Assembly (NCBI GenBank): GCA_013178375.1
Contig: JABLXQ010000002.1
Location: 1 to 64,000 of the forward strand
Direction of reading: 5' to 3'
Length of the DNA stretch: 64,000 nucleotides
From: Gammaproteobacteria bacterium
Lineage (GTDB): Bacteria; Pseudomonadota; Gammaproteobacteria; Pseudomonadales; Ketobacteraceae
Position numbers and translations under genes: made by a program. The notes under the pieces are model-generated. The model worked only from the letters and a program-made list of their open reading frames with translations, was not told the DNA's origin and did not search any database. This document shows positions 52,157 to 60,828 of this stretch, in pieces (the stretch's first letter is position 1; every line of letters begins with the position of its first letter).

Positions 52157-54385
52157 ATGCGTTCTGGTTCTGTTTTTCCATTTTATAAACTGTTTTTCGT
52201 GGCCCTGTTGCTGGGCGTGTTGGGCCTGCAGGGGTGTGGCAAAGCGTCCGACTCCGACATGGATGGCGATGGCGTGCCGGAACCCTATGGCATGGAAACC
52301 CGCCCTACCCTGGCGCCGCTGAATATTCCCCTGACACCGGTCAGCAGCGGCGATCCCGCCCTGGTAGCCGCCTTCCCCGACCTGCCCGCATTCACCAGCC
52401 CGGTGTATCTCACCCACAGTGGCGACGGCACCAACCGTCTGTTCGTGGTGGAACAGCACGGCGTGATCAAGGTGTTCAACAACACCCCCGATGTCTCCAG
52501 TGCCAGCGTGTTCCTCGACATCACCGACCGTGTGGTGGACGGCGGCGAACTGGGGCTGCTGGGCCTGGCGTTCGATCCTGATTATGAAACCAACGGCTAC
52601 TTCTACGTGTACTACACCGCCGCCAGTCCGCTGCGGTCGGTGCTGTCGCGCTTCCGGGTCAGCACCGGCAATGCCAATCAGGCTAACGTGGCGTCGGAAA
52701 CCGTGCTGATGCAGGTGGACCAGCCCTACGAAAACCACAACGGCGGCACCATCACCTTCGGCCCGGACGGCATGCTGTACTGGGGCCTGGGTGATGGCGG
52801 TTCTGCCGGCGATCCGCAGAACAACGGCCAGAACAACCTGTCACTGCTGGGCAAGATGTTGCGCATCAATGTGCGCGGCGTGCCTACCTACACGGTGCCC
52901 GCTGACAACCCGTTCGTAGGCAACGCCAGCTACCGGCCGGAAATCTGGGCGCTGGGTCTGCGCAATCCTTACCGCTTTTCCTTCGACCGCGAAAACGGCC
53001 GGCTCTGGCTGGCGGATGTGGGCCAGTACGAAATCGAAGAAATCGATGTGATCGAAAAGGGCAAGAATTACGGCTGGAACTGGTATGAAGGCACCCGCCA
53101 GTACCGCGATGGTGCACCGTCCGCCAGCCTCTTCGAATTTCCGGTATTCGAGTACGACCACAATGACGGTGTTTCCGTCACCGGCGGCTACGTCTATCGC
53201 GGGGCGCAGGTGTTGGCACTGCAGGGCAAATATGTTTACGCGGATTTCGCCACGTCCTACGTCTGGGTGTTGACGGTGGATGACAACCTGAATGTGCAGA
53301 GCAACACCCTGCTGGCCACGTCGGAACAGAATGTCAGCGCCTTTGGCGAGGACGAAGCGGGCGAACTTTATGTCGTGGGTTACGGTGGCACGATTTACGC
53401 GGTGCGCGCCGAAGGCGGCAGCGATCCACTGGCGGGTTTTCCCGCCCAGCTGTCGGATACCGGACTGTTCAGCGACATCAGCAGCCTGACGCCGGCGTCC
53501 GGCCTGATCGAATACGAAGTGCAGGCGCCGCTCTGGTCCGACCATGCCGAAAAAACCCGCTGGATCGCGCTGCCCAACAGCACCCGCATCAGTTTCGATG
53601 CCAATGGCAACTGGCAATTTCCCGTCGGTACGGTACTGGTGAAACATTTCGCCATGGAAATGACGGCCGGTGATCCCACCAGTACACGCCGGCTGGAAAC
53701 CCGCGTGCTGGTGCGCCAGACCGGCAGCTGGGTGGGCGTCACCTATCGCTGGAATGCGCAGGAAACCGATGCCACGCTGCAGGCCGCAGCAGACACGGAA
53801 ACTTTGGTGGTGAACGACAGCACCGCCCCCGGCGGCGTGCGCACACAGGAATATTTTTACCCCGGCAGCAGCGAGTGCCTGTTGTGCCACACACCGGTGG
53901 CGGGTCGCGTACTGGGAGTGCGAACGCGTCAGCTCAACCACAGCTTCGATTACAACGGCGTGACCGACAACCAGTTGCGGGCGTGGAATCACATCGGCTT
54001 GTTCACCACCAACATCGGCCGCTACGACAGCTACGCCAGCCATCGCGCACTGGATGACACCAGCGCCACACTGGAAGCCCGCGCCCGTTCCTATCTGGAT
54101 GCCAACTGCGCCTTTTGCCACACGGCCGGCGGCACCGCACCTTCGGCGCTCAACTTCAGCAGCACAGTGGCACTCAGCGCCATGAATGCCGTCGATGTGG
54201 TGCCCAGCTCCGGCAACCTGGGCATCGCCAATGCCAGAATCATCGCGCCGGGTGATCACGATCGCAGCGTGCTGTGGCACCGCATGGTGCTGACCGACGA
54301 CAACCGCATGCCGCGCCTGGGCAGCAATGTGGAGGACAGCGCCGCGACTGCCGTGATCGCCGAATGGATCGATTCGCTGCTGTAA
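52157..54385 (+). CDS. lipoprotein PQQ-type sugar dehydrogenase propeller with cytochrome c-like C-terminus
   Basis: A 742-residue lipoprotein (lipobox LQGC). Residues about 60-425 are a soluble-glucose/sorbosone dehydrogenase-type six-bladed propeller (FPDLPAFTSPVYLTHSGDGTNRLFVVEQ, LGLLGLAFDPDYETNGYFYVYY, NHNGGTITFGPDGMLYWGLGDGG, IWALGLRNPYRFSF). The C-terminal third contains two CxxCH haem sites, CLLCH at 574 and CAFCH at 651, so electrons could pass from the propeller to haem. Residues between (LIEYEVQAPLWSDHAEKTRW) are a recognisable but unassigned domain. It is probably an outer-membrane-attached periplasmic oxidase. The GGGGAAG before ATG 52157 supports the start. Confidence 0.85.
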   Translation: MRSGSVFPFYKLFFVALLLGVLGLQGCGKASDSDMDGDGVPEPYGMETRPTLAPLNIPLTPVSSGDPALVAAFPDLPAFTSPVYLTHSGDGTNRLFVVEQHGVIKVFNNTPDVSSASVFLDITDRVVDGGELGLLGLAFDPDYETNGYFYVYYTAASPLRSVLSRFRVSTGNANQANVASETVLMQVDQPYENHNGGTITFGPDGMLYWGLGDGGSAGDPQNNGQNNLSLLGKMLRINVRGVPTYTVPADNPFVGNASYRPEIWALGLRNPYRFSFDRENGRLWLADVGQYEIEEIDVIEKGKNYGWNWYEGTRQYRDGAPSASLFEFPVFEYDHNDGVSVTGGYVYRGAQVLALQGKYVYADFATSYVWVLTVDDNLNVQSNTLLATSEQNVSAFGEDEAGELYVVGYGGTIYAVRAEGGSDPLAGFPAQLSDTGLFSDISSLTPASGLIEYEVQAPLWSDHAEKTRWIALPNSTRISFDANGNWQFPVGTVLVKHFAMEMTAGDPTSTRRLETRVLVRQTGSWVGVTYRWNAQETDATLQAAADTETLVVNDSTAPGGVRTQEYFYPGSSECLLCHTPVAGRVLGVRTRQLNHSFDYNGVTDNQLRAWNHIGLFTTNIGRYDSYASHRALDDTSATLEARARSYLDANCAFCHTAGGTAPSALNFSSTVALSAMNAVDVVPSSGNLGIANARIIAPGDHDRSVLWHRMVLTDDNRMPRLGSNVEDSAATAVIAEWIDSLL

Positions 54386-54413
54386 TTTTTCAGGGAAGGA
54401 CTGACCTGACCGC

Positions 54414-55403
54414 ATGTATTCCACCACACATCCGCTGCGCTGGGGCATGATCGGCTGCGGCGCCGTCACCGAGAAAAAGAGCGGTCCGGCGCTGCAGCAG
54501 GCGCCGGGCTCGCAATTGCTGGCCGTGATGGGGCGCAACGCCGGCAAGGCGCAGGATTACGCACAGCGACACGGCGTGCCCCGCGTGTACATGGATGTGG
54601 ACAGCCTGCTGCGCGATCCGGAAATCGATGCGATCTACATCGCCACGCCGCCGGATTCCCACGTCCGCTACGCCTTGCAGGTGGCTGCTGCCGGTAAAAT
54701 CGGTTGCGTGGAAAAGCCCATGGCGCTGAACGCACAGGAATGCGAGCGGATGGTGGTGGCGTTCGAGCAACACAACCTGCCGCTGTTTGTTGCTTACTAC
54801 CGGCGTTCACTGCCGCGTTTTTTGCAAGTCAAGGAATGGCTGGATGAAAACCGGATCGGCACCGTGCGCCATGTGCAGTGGAATTATTATCGTCCGCCCG
54901 GCGAGAAGGATTTGTCCGGCGTGCCGCACTGGCGCACGCAGCCGCAGATTGCCGGTGGTGGCTATTTCATGGATCTGGCGTGTCATGGTCTCGATTTGCT
55001 GCTGTTCCTGCTGGGCGACATCACGCGGGCCAGCGGTTTTTCATCCCACCAGCAACGCCTGTATCCGGCGGAAGACGCTGTCACTGCCTGCTGGCAATTC
55101 GCCAGCGGTGCCACCGGCGGCGGCTTCTGGAATTTCGCCGCGCACCAGCGGGTGGACGAGGTGACAATCGTTGGCAGCGCGGGCGAGATCCGCTTTGCGG
55201 TGTTGCTGGAGCAGCCGGTGCGGCTGGAAACGGCCCGGCAGCAACTCACGCTGTCCATTCCGCATCCCGATCCGATCCAGCTGCCCCATGTGGTCAACAT
55301 TGTGCAACATCTGAATGGCGCCAACCCCCATCCGTCCACCGGACGCAGCGCGCTGCGCACGGCGGCAATAATGGATGCGATCCTGGGCCGCCAGGGCGGA
55401 TGA
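54414..55403 (+). CDS. Gfo/Idh/MocA family NAD(P)-dependent oxidoreductase
   Basis: A 329-residue dehydrogenase with an N-terminal Rossmann fold (WGMIGCGAVTEKKSGPAL, AIYIATPPDSHVRYALQ) and the family catalytic Lys in CVEKPMAL. The second half has GGGYFMDLACHGLDLLLFLLG, the usual Asp/His substrate site. Such enzymes oxidise or reduce sugars, inositols or sugar-like metabolites. It lies 28 bp after the PQQ-type dehydrogenase and in the same direction, so a shared sugar-related role is possible but not proven. The ribosome-binding site is weak. Confidence 0.88.
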   Translation: MYSTTHPLRWGMIGCGAVTEKKSGPALQQAPGSQLLAVMGRNAGKAQDYAQRHGVPRVYMDVDSLLRDPEIDAIYIATPPDSHVRYALQVAAAGKIGCVEKPMALNAQECERMVVAFEQHNLPLFVAYYRRSLPRFLQVKEWLDENRIGTVRHVQWNYYRPPGEKDLSGVPHWRTQPQIAGGGYFMDLACHGLDLLLFLLGDITRASGFSSHQQRLYPAEDAVTACWQFASGATGGGFWNFAAHQRVDEVTIVGSAGEIRFAVLLEQPVRLETARQQLTLSIPHPDPIQLPHVVNIVQHLNGANPHPSTGRSALRTAAIMDAILGRQGG

Positions 55404-55412
55404 AAGCGCAGC

Positions 55413-55724
55413 TCAGGCCAGTTGCGCCTGCCCCTGCGGCGCCCGTTCCCGCACGATCAGATACAACAGCGGCGCCAGCGAACCGGCGAACAGGGTGGCA
55501 ACCACCCAGGGCCAGGGATTCGCACCGCGCTGACGTGCATCGTTGAAGATCCACAGGCTGATCAATCCTGCGCAGATCACCAGATCCATCAACACCTGCA
55601 GGCTGCCCAGGGACGCAAAGCCCGCCTGCCAGATGCCGATATAACCCACCTTCCACATCACCCAGCCGCTGAACAGGGCAAAATCGATCAGTACAAACCA
55701 GAGCACCAGTTTTTTCAGATTCAT
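55413..55724 (-). CDS. DUF2834 family small membrane protein
   Basis: A 103-residue protein with three transmembrane helices (KLVLWFVLIDFALFSGWV, LMDLVICAGLISLWIFNDARQRG, WVVATLFAGSLAPLLYLIV). The motif ISLWIFNDARQRGANPWPWV is the DUF2834 signature. The function is unknown. GAGGAAA precedes the ATG. It is divergent from the XRE/MmyB-type regulator gene with a perfect palindrome between them, so this small protein is the likely regulatory target. Confidence 0.8.
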   Translation of the reverse strand: MNLKKLVLWFVLIDFALFSGWVMWKVGYIGIWQAGFASLGSLQVLMDLVICAGLISLWIFNDARQRGANPWPWVVATLFAGSLAPLLYLIVRERAPQGQAQLA

Positions 55725-55800
55725 GGTCGTTTCCTCATCAGTGATTGTCGTTCCAGTTGGTAACGCCGGATCAGTCTGGCTTGCGCTTTGCGGGGAAACA

Positions 55801-55817
55801 ATTACCTTCAAGGTAAT
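55801..55817. promoter_or_regulatory. ATTACCTT-C-AAGGTAAT palindrome between DUF2834 and XRE genes
   Basis: ATTACCTT (55801-55808) and AAGGTAAT (55810-55817) are exact reverse complements around a single C. It sits 77 bp before the DUF2834 start and 57 bp before the XRE start, in a 149-bp divergent promoter region. An operator for the adjacent XRE regulator is the simplest reading. Confidence 0.6.
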
Positions 55818-55873
55818 CGCCGCGCGCGATGGCCCTGGTCACAATCAGAAAAAACCAGCATGGGAATTTTGTT

Positions 55874-56749
55874 ATGGCGAATGCAGCCGCGCTTTCCAGT
55901 TCAATCCGTTCCAGTTCAAGCGGCGATACACCCTCCTTCGGCGCGTTGCTCAAATCCTGGCGCGGTACCCGCAAACGTTCGCAGCTGGATCTGGCGCTGG
56001 AGGCCGGCGTGTCGCAACGGCATCTGAGTTTTCTGGAATCCGGCCGCGCCCAGCCCAGTCGCGACATGATCCTGCAACTGGCGGAAGTGCTGGATATTCC
56101 GTTGCGGGAACAAAACCAGTTGTTGCACGCGGCGGGATTTGCGCCGCTGTATCAGGAGCGCGGCCTCGACAGCGCCGACATGGCGGCGGTGAAACAGGCG
56201 CTGGAAATGACGCTGCGCCATCACGAGCCCTACCCGGCGGTGGTGGTGGACCGGCAATGGAATCTGGTGCTGCGCAATGCGGCCGCTGACCGCTTCATTG
56301 GTCTGCTGGGGGATCAGGAGAAGGTATGGCAGCAAGTGGATCCGTCGGGCCACTACAACGTCATGCGCATGACCTTTCATCCCGCCGGCATGCAGCCGCT
56401 GCTGCAGAACTGGGAACAGACGGCGACGCTGTTGTTGTCGCGCCTGCAACGGGAAGTCACCGCCGATCCTGCCAATGCAGCACTGCGTGCGCTGTTCGAC
56501 GACATCTGCGCCCTGCCCGCCATTCCGGCGCAGTGGCGCAACCGCGTGTGGAATTCCGTGCCGCCGCCGATCCTGCCGCTGGAAATCGGCATGGGCAATG
56601 TGGCGCTGAAAGTGTTCACCATGATCTCCACTTTCGGCACCGCGCTGGACGTCACCGCCGACGAATTGCGGGTGGAAACCTTTTTTCCGGCCGATGAATT
56701 TTCGGCGCAGTTTTTCCGCACGCTGGCCCAGAGCAGTGCGGTTGCATGA
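55874..56749 (+). CDS. XRE family regulator with MmyB-like ligand-binding domain
   Basis: A 291-residue regulator. An N-terminal helix-turn-helix (FGALLKSWRGTRKRSQLDLALEAGVSQRHLSFLESGRAQPSRDMIL) is followed by the MmyB-like PAS-type domain (YPAVVVDRQWNLVLRNAAADRFIG, YNVMRMTFHPAGMQPLLQNWEQTA), which in relatives binds small hydrophobic ligands. Its C-terminal part LEIGMGNVALKVFTMISTFGTALDVTADELRVETFFPADE is conserved in the group. ATG 55874 has GGGA upstream. It converges with the GST gene (1-bp gap) and is divergent from the DUF2834 gene. Confidence 0.9.
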   Translation: MANAAALSSSIRSSSSGDTPSFGALLKSWRGTRKRSQLDLALEAGVSQRHLSFLESGRAQPSRDMILQLAEVLDIPLREQNQLLHAAGFAPLYQERGLDSADMAAVKQALEMTLRHHEPYPAVVVDRQWNLVLRNAAADRFIGLLGDQEKVWQQVDPSGHYNVMRMTFHPAGMQPLLQNWEQTATLLLSRLQREVTADPANAALRALFDDICALPAIPAQWRNRVWNSVPPPILPLEIGMGNVALKVFTMISTFGTALDVTADELRVETFFPADEFSAQFFRTLAQSSAVA

Positions 56750-56750
56750 T

Positions 56751-57518
56751 TCAGTACAGCACTGCCTGGCCGGAAAACGTGCGGTAGCGGTGTTCACCAT
56801 ACGCGCTGTCGCGCCAGGCCAGCAGATCGGCAAACTCCTGCGCCAGTTCCGGACAGGTCCAGCAGGATTGCGACGCCGGGCCCAGCGGAATATGGCGGCT
56901 CTGCACCGGCCGGATCACCTGCAGCGCTGCAATGATGGTGATGTCAGCGTAGGAAAATCCACTGTCCAGCAGGAAGGGTTTGCCGTTCAGCTGTTGCCGC
57001 ACCTGCTGCAGCAACTCACGCAGCCACGGCAACTGGTCGGCGTCGCTGCGGCGCGGATCGGCGTATTTCTTTCGCAGCACGCGATAGGCATTGCGCGCCA
57101 GTGGCACCAGGCGCGGATGCAGTGCGGCGGGAAACAGGTCGGGAATCGCTTCCTGCAGCGCAGCGTCGTTGGCCAACGTGCGTTTCACCGTCAGGATGCG
57201 GCCGGCGTAAAAAATCTGCTCACTCAGCTGATTCATTTTTTCCACGGTGTTGTGCTGTTCGCGCGGAATCAGCCTCGCTGCCGGTTGCTCGCGCATGGCG
57301 TATTGGGCGATGTCCCACGAATCCGGCAGATTGACGCCCGGCCCCAGCAAGATGGGCACCGAGATGGGCCCGAACAACCGCCGCGTGCGCAACCGCACCC
57401 AGGGCGTGGTGATCTGGGGCAGGTATTCCTCGAAATGATAGGTCAGGGCGGCATGGTCCAGCGCCCAGCGCGCCCGCTCCGTGGCCGGCGACACCGACAG
57501 TCCAATCAATCGCAGCAC
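56751..57518 (-). CDS. glutathione S-transferase-like protein
   Basis: A 255-residue protein with a thioredoxin-like N-terminal domain (MLRLIGLSVSPATERARWALDHAALTY, the site where glutathione binds) and an all-helical C-terminal domain (LLQQVRQQLNGKPFLLDSGFSYADITIIAALQVI), the classical cytosolic GST layout. SVSPATERARW contains Ser and Thr but no Cys, so a Ser- or Thr-type mechanism is possible. It converges with the XRE regulator gene, with a single base between their stops. The substrate is unknown. Confidence 0.8.
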   Translation of the reverse strand: MLRLIGLSVSPATERARWALDHAALTYHFEEYLPQITTPWVRLRTRRLFGPISVPILLGPGVNLPDSWDIAQYAMREQPAARLIPREQHNTVEKMNQLSEQIFYAGRILTVKRTLANDAALQEAIPDLFPAALHPRLVPLARNAYRVLRKKYADPRRSDADQLPWLRELLQQVRQQLNGKPFLLDSGFSYADITIIAALQVIRPVQSRHIPLGPASQSCWTCPELAQEFADLLAWRDSAYGEHRYRTFSGQAVLY

Positions 57519-57671
57519 AGTTATTACTCCAGGTCAGTCATGGTTGGCGTAATCCTACAGCGCCTCTGTACCCTCCGGTATTGCCGTAGTTGACAATCTG
57601 GCACGGGAAAGCGATGGTGCGCGCATTGCAGTCCGCGCTTGCGGCCGCTTACGCAACAATGGAGAGCAACG

Positions 57672-58781
57672 ATGGCGACCCGATTTTTTCTGCCGACCTT
57701 CGGTCTGCTGCTGGCAACAAGTGCACCCGTCATGGCGCAGACACTGGAAGACTGCGTGGCGCAGGCCATCATGAAGGCCAGTGACAGGAAGTCGATGCAG
57801 TCGATCCGCGCAAGCTGTGAGAAAAAGCAGGAGAGATCCGAGCCCAGCCGCAAGTCGCAGGTGCTGGATTGCCTGCGGGAGCGGGCTCTGACCGCCACTG
57901 ATGACGCGTCGGCCGCCAGCGTGCGCCAGGAATGCAAAGAGCAGGTGGATTCCGGTAAGGAAGTACCGAAGAAGTTTGCCGCCGCCCGCAGCGTGGAAAT
58001 GAACCCGGACGTGATTTCGCCGCTACGCCAGAACTATATCCTGCCGTACACCTACAATTCGTCGGTGAACCAGGAATCCTATCAGGTGTTCGGTGACAGC
58101 GAGCCACTCGATAACGAGGAAGCCAAGCTGCAGATCAGCCTTAAAGTGCCGATTACGTATCAGGATCTGCTGACGCCCAACGATGGCATTTATTTCGGCT
58201 TCACGCTGAAGTCGTTCTGGCAGGTGTATAACCACGACATCTCCGCGCCGTTCCGCGAAACCAACTACCGGCCGGAGATTTTCTATCTGGCGCCGCTGCC
58301 GATTGATTTCACGCCCGGCACCTGGTTTGGACGCGTCGGGCTGGAGCATGAATCCAACGGCCGCACCCAGTTTCTCAGCCGCAGCTGGAACCGCGCCTAC
58401 GTTACGCTGGGTTACGCCGAAACCGACTGGGCACTGGCGATCCAGCCCTGGTATCGTTTTCCCGAGGATGAAAAGTACGACGACGGCGATCCGGCCACAC
58501 CGCCCGAATCCGAAGGCGACGACAATCCGGACATCGAAGATTACATGGGCTATTACGAAATGAACGGCGCCTACCGCTGGGGGCCGCTGGAACTGAGCGG
58601 CATGTTCCGCCGCAATTTCGCCCAGGGCCACGGCGCCTATGAACTGGGTTTGAGCTTCCCGCTGTGGGGCCGGCTGCGGGGTTATACCCAGTATTTCGAC
58701 GGCTATGGCGAGAGCCTGATCGACTACAACCACAAGAACCAGCGTATCGGCCTGGGCGTGCTGCTGACGGAAATGTTTTAA
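57672..58781 (+). CDS. pldA: outer-membrane phospholipase A (PldA)
   Basis: A 369-residue outer-membrane enzyme that hydrolyses phospholipids misplaced in the outer leaflet. Signal peptide (cleavage near VMA-QTL), a roughly 100-residue N-terminal extension with Cys pairs, then a 12-stranded barrel. Catalytic triad His226, Ser228 and Asn240 lie in EHESNGRTQFLSRSWNR, matching the H-S-N spacing of E. coli PldA. YTQYFDGYGESLIDYN near the C-terminus is the family signature. Start ATG 57672 behind GGAG. The N-terminal extension is longer than in the E. coli protein. Confidence 0.93.
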   Translation: MATRFFLPTFGLLLATSAPVMAQTLEDCVAQAIMKASDRKSMQSIRASCEKKQERSEPSRKSQVLDCLRERALTATDDASAASVRQECKEQVDSGKEVPKKFAAARSVEMNPDVISPLRQNYILPYTYNSSVNQESYQVFGDSEPLDNEEAKLQISLKVPITYQDLLTPNDGIYFGFTLKSFWQVYNHDISAPFRETNYRPEIFYLAPLPIDFTPGTWFGRVGLEHESNGRTQFLSRSWNRAYVTLGYAETDWALAIQPWYRFPEDEKYDDGDPATPPESEGDDNPDIEDYMGYYEMNGAYRWGPLELSGMFRRNFAQGHGAYELGLSFPLWGRLRGYTQYFDGYGESLIDYNHKNQRIGLGVLLTEMF

Positions 58782-58848
58782 CCGGTTCCGGGCTGACAAA
58801 AAGTTACCGGCGGCGGTCATTGACTGAAAAGTCACTTGATTATAGTTT

Positions 58849-58895
58849 GGGCGCTCCATGATTTAGAACCGACCGGTTTCGCATTTGGAGCGCCC
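58849..58895 (+). promoter_or_regulatory. inverted repeat enclosing the ribosome-binding site of the MpaB-like gene
   Basis: GGGCGCTCCA (58849-58858) and TGGAGCGCCC (58886-58895) are exact reverse complements, 27 bp apart, with a second partial repeat AACCG/CGGTT inside. The right arm contains the GGAG that serves ATG 58897. A -10-like TATAGT (58841-58846) lies just upstream, so the mRNA would begin with the left arm and could fold to hide its own ribosome-binding site. A DNA-binding operator is the alternative. Confidence 0.6.
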
Positions 58896-58896
58896 G

Positions 58897-60192
58897 ATGT
58901 CCTACAGCACCCATGAAATCAGCCAGTTGCAGAAAACCCTCGCTCCTGCTGTTTACGGTCCCCTCGATCTGGACATCCAGCCGGAGCGCTTCCGCACTGA
59001 GCTGGGGGCCAACAGCATCGTCCGCGACAATCCGCGCATCCAGGCCCTGCTGACCGATCCCCGGAAAGTCGAACTGTTCCGCCAGCTCACCCTGATGGGC
59101 GATCCGTTGGCGGATGCCTTTGCCGCGCTGATTCCCCAACTGGGTTACCCCAAGGCCCGCGCCATGCTGGATCAGGCGGCGGCACATGGCATCGCCAGTG
59201 TGCCCGACGCGCCGCAGGAACTGATCGACCTGATGCAGTCGGTGGAACAGGAGCCGGCCTGGGTGGACTGGGACAAGATCGAATACGCGGCGGAAAACGC
59301 CCGCCTGATTACCGCAATGGCAGGTGAGGCCATCATCCGCGTCGCCTTCATGATGACTTACGTGAACGGCTACCAGGGCCTGCCCATGGTGATCACCGGG
59401 GCGCTCACCAGCGAATCCGCCGCCAAGCGCATGAAGGAAACCATCAGCACCTTCAAGATGGCGACCTTGCCCGGCGCGCTCAAACGCGGTGGCGTGGCCT
59501 ATCAATCGGCGGTGAAAGTGCGGGTGATGCATGCCATGGTGCGCACCAGCCTGCTGAAACGGCCGCAGCAGTGGGATTACAAGGTGTATGGTGTGCCCAT
59601 CCCGCAGGTGGACCAGATGGGCGCCGCGCTGGGCTTCAATTTCATGATGGCGCTGTACGCCCTGAAACACGGCGGCAAATTCAACAAGCGCATGGGTGCG
59701 GCCGTGGAGCAGGCCCGCTATCTGGCGCATCTGCTGGGCATGCACGACCAGTTCCTCAGCAATGATCCGCAGCAGATCGTGGAAACCTGGCAGATGTGCC
59801 AGGCCACCCTGCGTCACCAGTTCGACCCCCGCGGCAAGGATCTGAACGGCGCCACCCTCAATGCCTACCGGCGCCCGGGCAAGGGCTGGTTCGACCGCTT
59901 GGTGCACCAGCTCGACGTGCGCTCCACCCGTTTCATGTACACCCGCATGGTGGGTCGTCGCACCGCCAGTACCATGGGGGTGGATTCCAGCGCTGTCGAC
60001 GCGCTGGATTTTGCCGCCGTCATGGCCCCGGCCGGGCTGGGCTTCGGTGCCCTGTCCCTGCTGCGCAAGCTGCCGGGAGGGCGGGATTTCATCGACAACT
60101 ACTGCATCCGCGAGATCGAGCGCCAGCTGGCCAGCGAAGGGCCGGCGGAATACCGCACTAACGAGAAGGAATACAAGGCCGGCGCTGCCTGA
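58897..60192 (+). CDS. MpaB-like / DUF2236 oxygenase family protein
   Basis: A 431-residue all-helical protein of the DUF2236 family, related to fungal MpaB and to latex-clearing protein Lcp, which are haem-containing oxygenases acting on isoprenoid chains. Blocks: RELTLMGDPLADAF, NGYQGLPMVITGALTSESAAKRMKE, HAMVRTSLLKRP and QFLSNDPQQIVETWQM. There is no signal peptide. Whether the haem ligand is conserved cannot be judged from this reading. ATG 58897 is chosen; its ribosome-binding site lies inside a perfect inverted repeat. Confidence 0.75.
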   Translation: MSYSTHEISQLQKTLAPAVYGPLDLDIQPERFRTELGANSIVRDNPRIQALLTDPRKVELFRQLTLMGDPLADAFAALIPQLGYPKARAMLDQAAAHGIASVPDAPQELIDLMQSVEQEPAWVDWDKIEYAAENARLITAMAGEAIIRVAFMMTYVNGYQGLPMVITGALTSESAAKRMKETISTFKMATLPGALKRGGVAYQSAVKVRVMHAMVRTSLLKRPQQWDYKVYGVPIPQVDQMGAALGFNFMMALYALKHGGKFNKRMGAAVEQARYLAHLLGMHDQFLSNDPQQIVETWQMCQATLRHQFDPRGKDLNGATLNAYRRPGKGWFDRLVHQLDVRSTRFMYTRMVGRRTASTMGVDSSAVDALDFAAVMAPAGLGFGALSLLRKLPGGRDFIDNYCIREIERQLASEGPAEYRTNEKEYKAGAA

Positions 60193-60334
60193 AGGGAATG
60201 CCGGTCTGGCCGGCAACCCTGGCAAAAATGCACAGAAAACGTACCTTGATTGGGCTAGTATTTGCGCGCTGCCGCCAACCAGGCGCGCAAGTTTAGTTCA
60301 TCCATTCCCAGGCATGTTTTCCAAGGAGAGTTCC

Positions 60335-60784
60335 ATGAAGAAGGTTTTTGCCGTGACATTCGTATCCCTGCTGGCTGCCACCCCCGTGCTGGCCGAGTGG
60401 AACCCGGTGAAAGACACCGCCAATCAGGTCAAGGGCAGCGCGACCCAGCAGGCGCAGCAGACCAAGGATGCCCAGGTGAAGAATGCCACCGCCGGTGCGC
60501 AGTCGGTGCAGGACCAGGCCACCATGGCCGGCAAGCGCAAGGCGCTGGGCAAATCCGCCGAAGGCAAGACCGATGCCGAAGTGAACAAGCTGTATGAAGA
60601 AAAAGTGAACCACGGCAAGGCGGTTTCCGAGCAGGCCAAATCCGCCGCCACGGGCGCCCAGGCTGGCCATGGCACCGATGTAAAAGCCGTCGCCACCCAG
60701 AAGGCACAGGACACCACCAACCAGAAAACCCTGGAAGCCACCAACAAGGGCTTCGAGAAACTGAACAAGTCGCTGGGCCAGTAA
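60335..60784 (+). CDS. secreted Ala-rich, LEA-like helical protein
   Basis: A 149-residue exported protein (signal peptide MKKVFAVTFVSLLAATPVLA). The mature part is rich in Ala, Lys, Gln and Thr and forms amphipathic helices with degenerate repeats (KDTANQVKGSATQQAQQTKD, then ATGAQSVQDQATMAGK-like and SAATGAQAGHGTDVK). Low complexity of this kind resembles late-embryogenesis-abundant or YtxH-like stress proteins. AAGGAG precedes the ATG. No function is established. A perfect hairpin follows the gene. Confidence 0.65.
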   Translation: MKKVFAVTFVSLLAATPVLAEWNPVKDTANQVKGSATQQAQQTKDAQVKNATAGAQSVQDQATMAGKRKALGKSAEGKTDAEVNKLYEEKVNHGKAVSEQAKSAATGAQAGHGTDVKAVATQKAQDTTNQKTLEATNKGFEKLNKSLGQ

Positions 60785-60798
60785 CTGCCTCGCACCAC

Positions 60799-60823
60799 AG
60801 CGCCGGGATTTTCCCCCGGCGCT
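60799..60823. terminator. hairpin between convergent secreted-protein and AraC genes
   Basis: AGCGCCGGG (60799-60807) and CCCGGCGCT (60815-60823) form a perfect 9-bp stem around ATTTTCC, between genes converging from both sides. There is no long T-run, so the terminator role is likely but not certain. Confidence 0.55.
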
Positions 60824-60828
60824 TCCAC

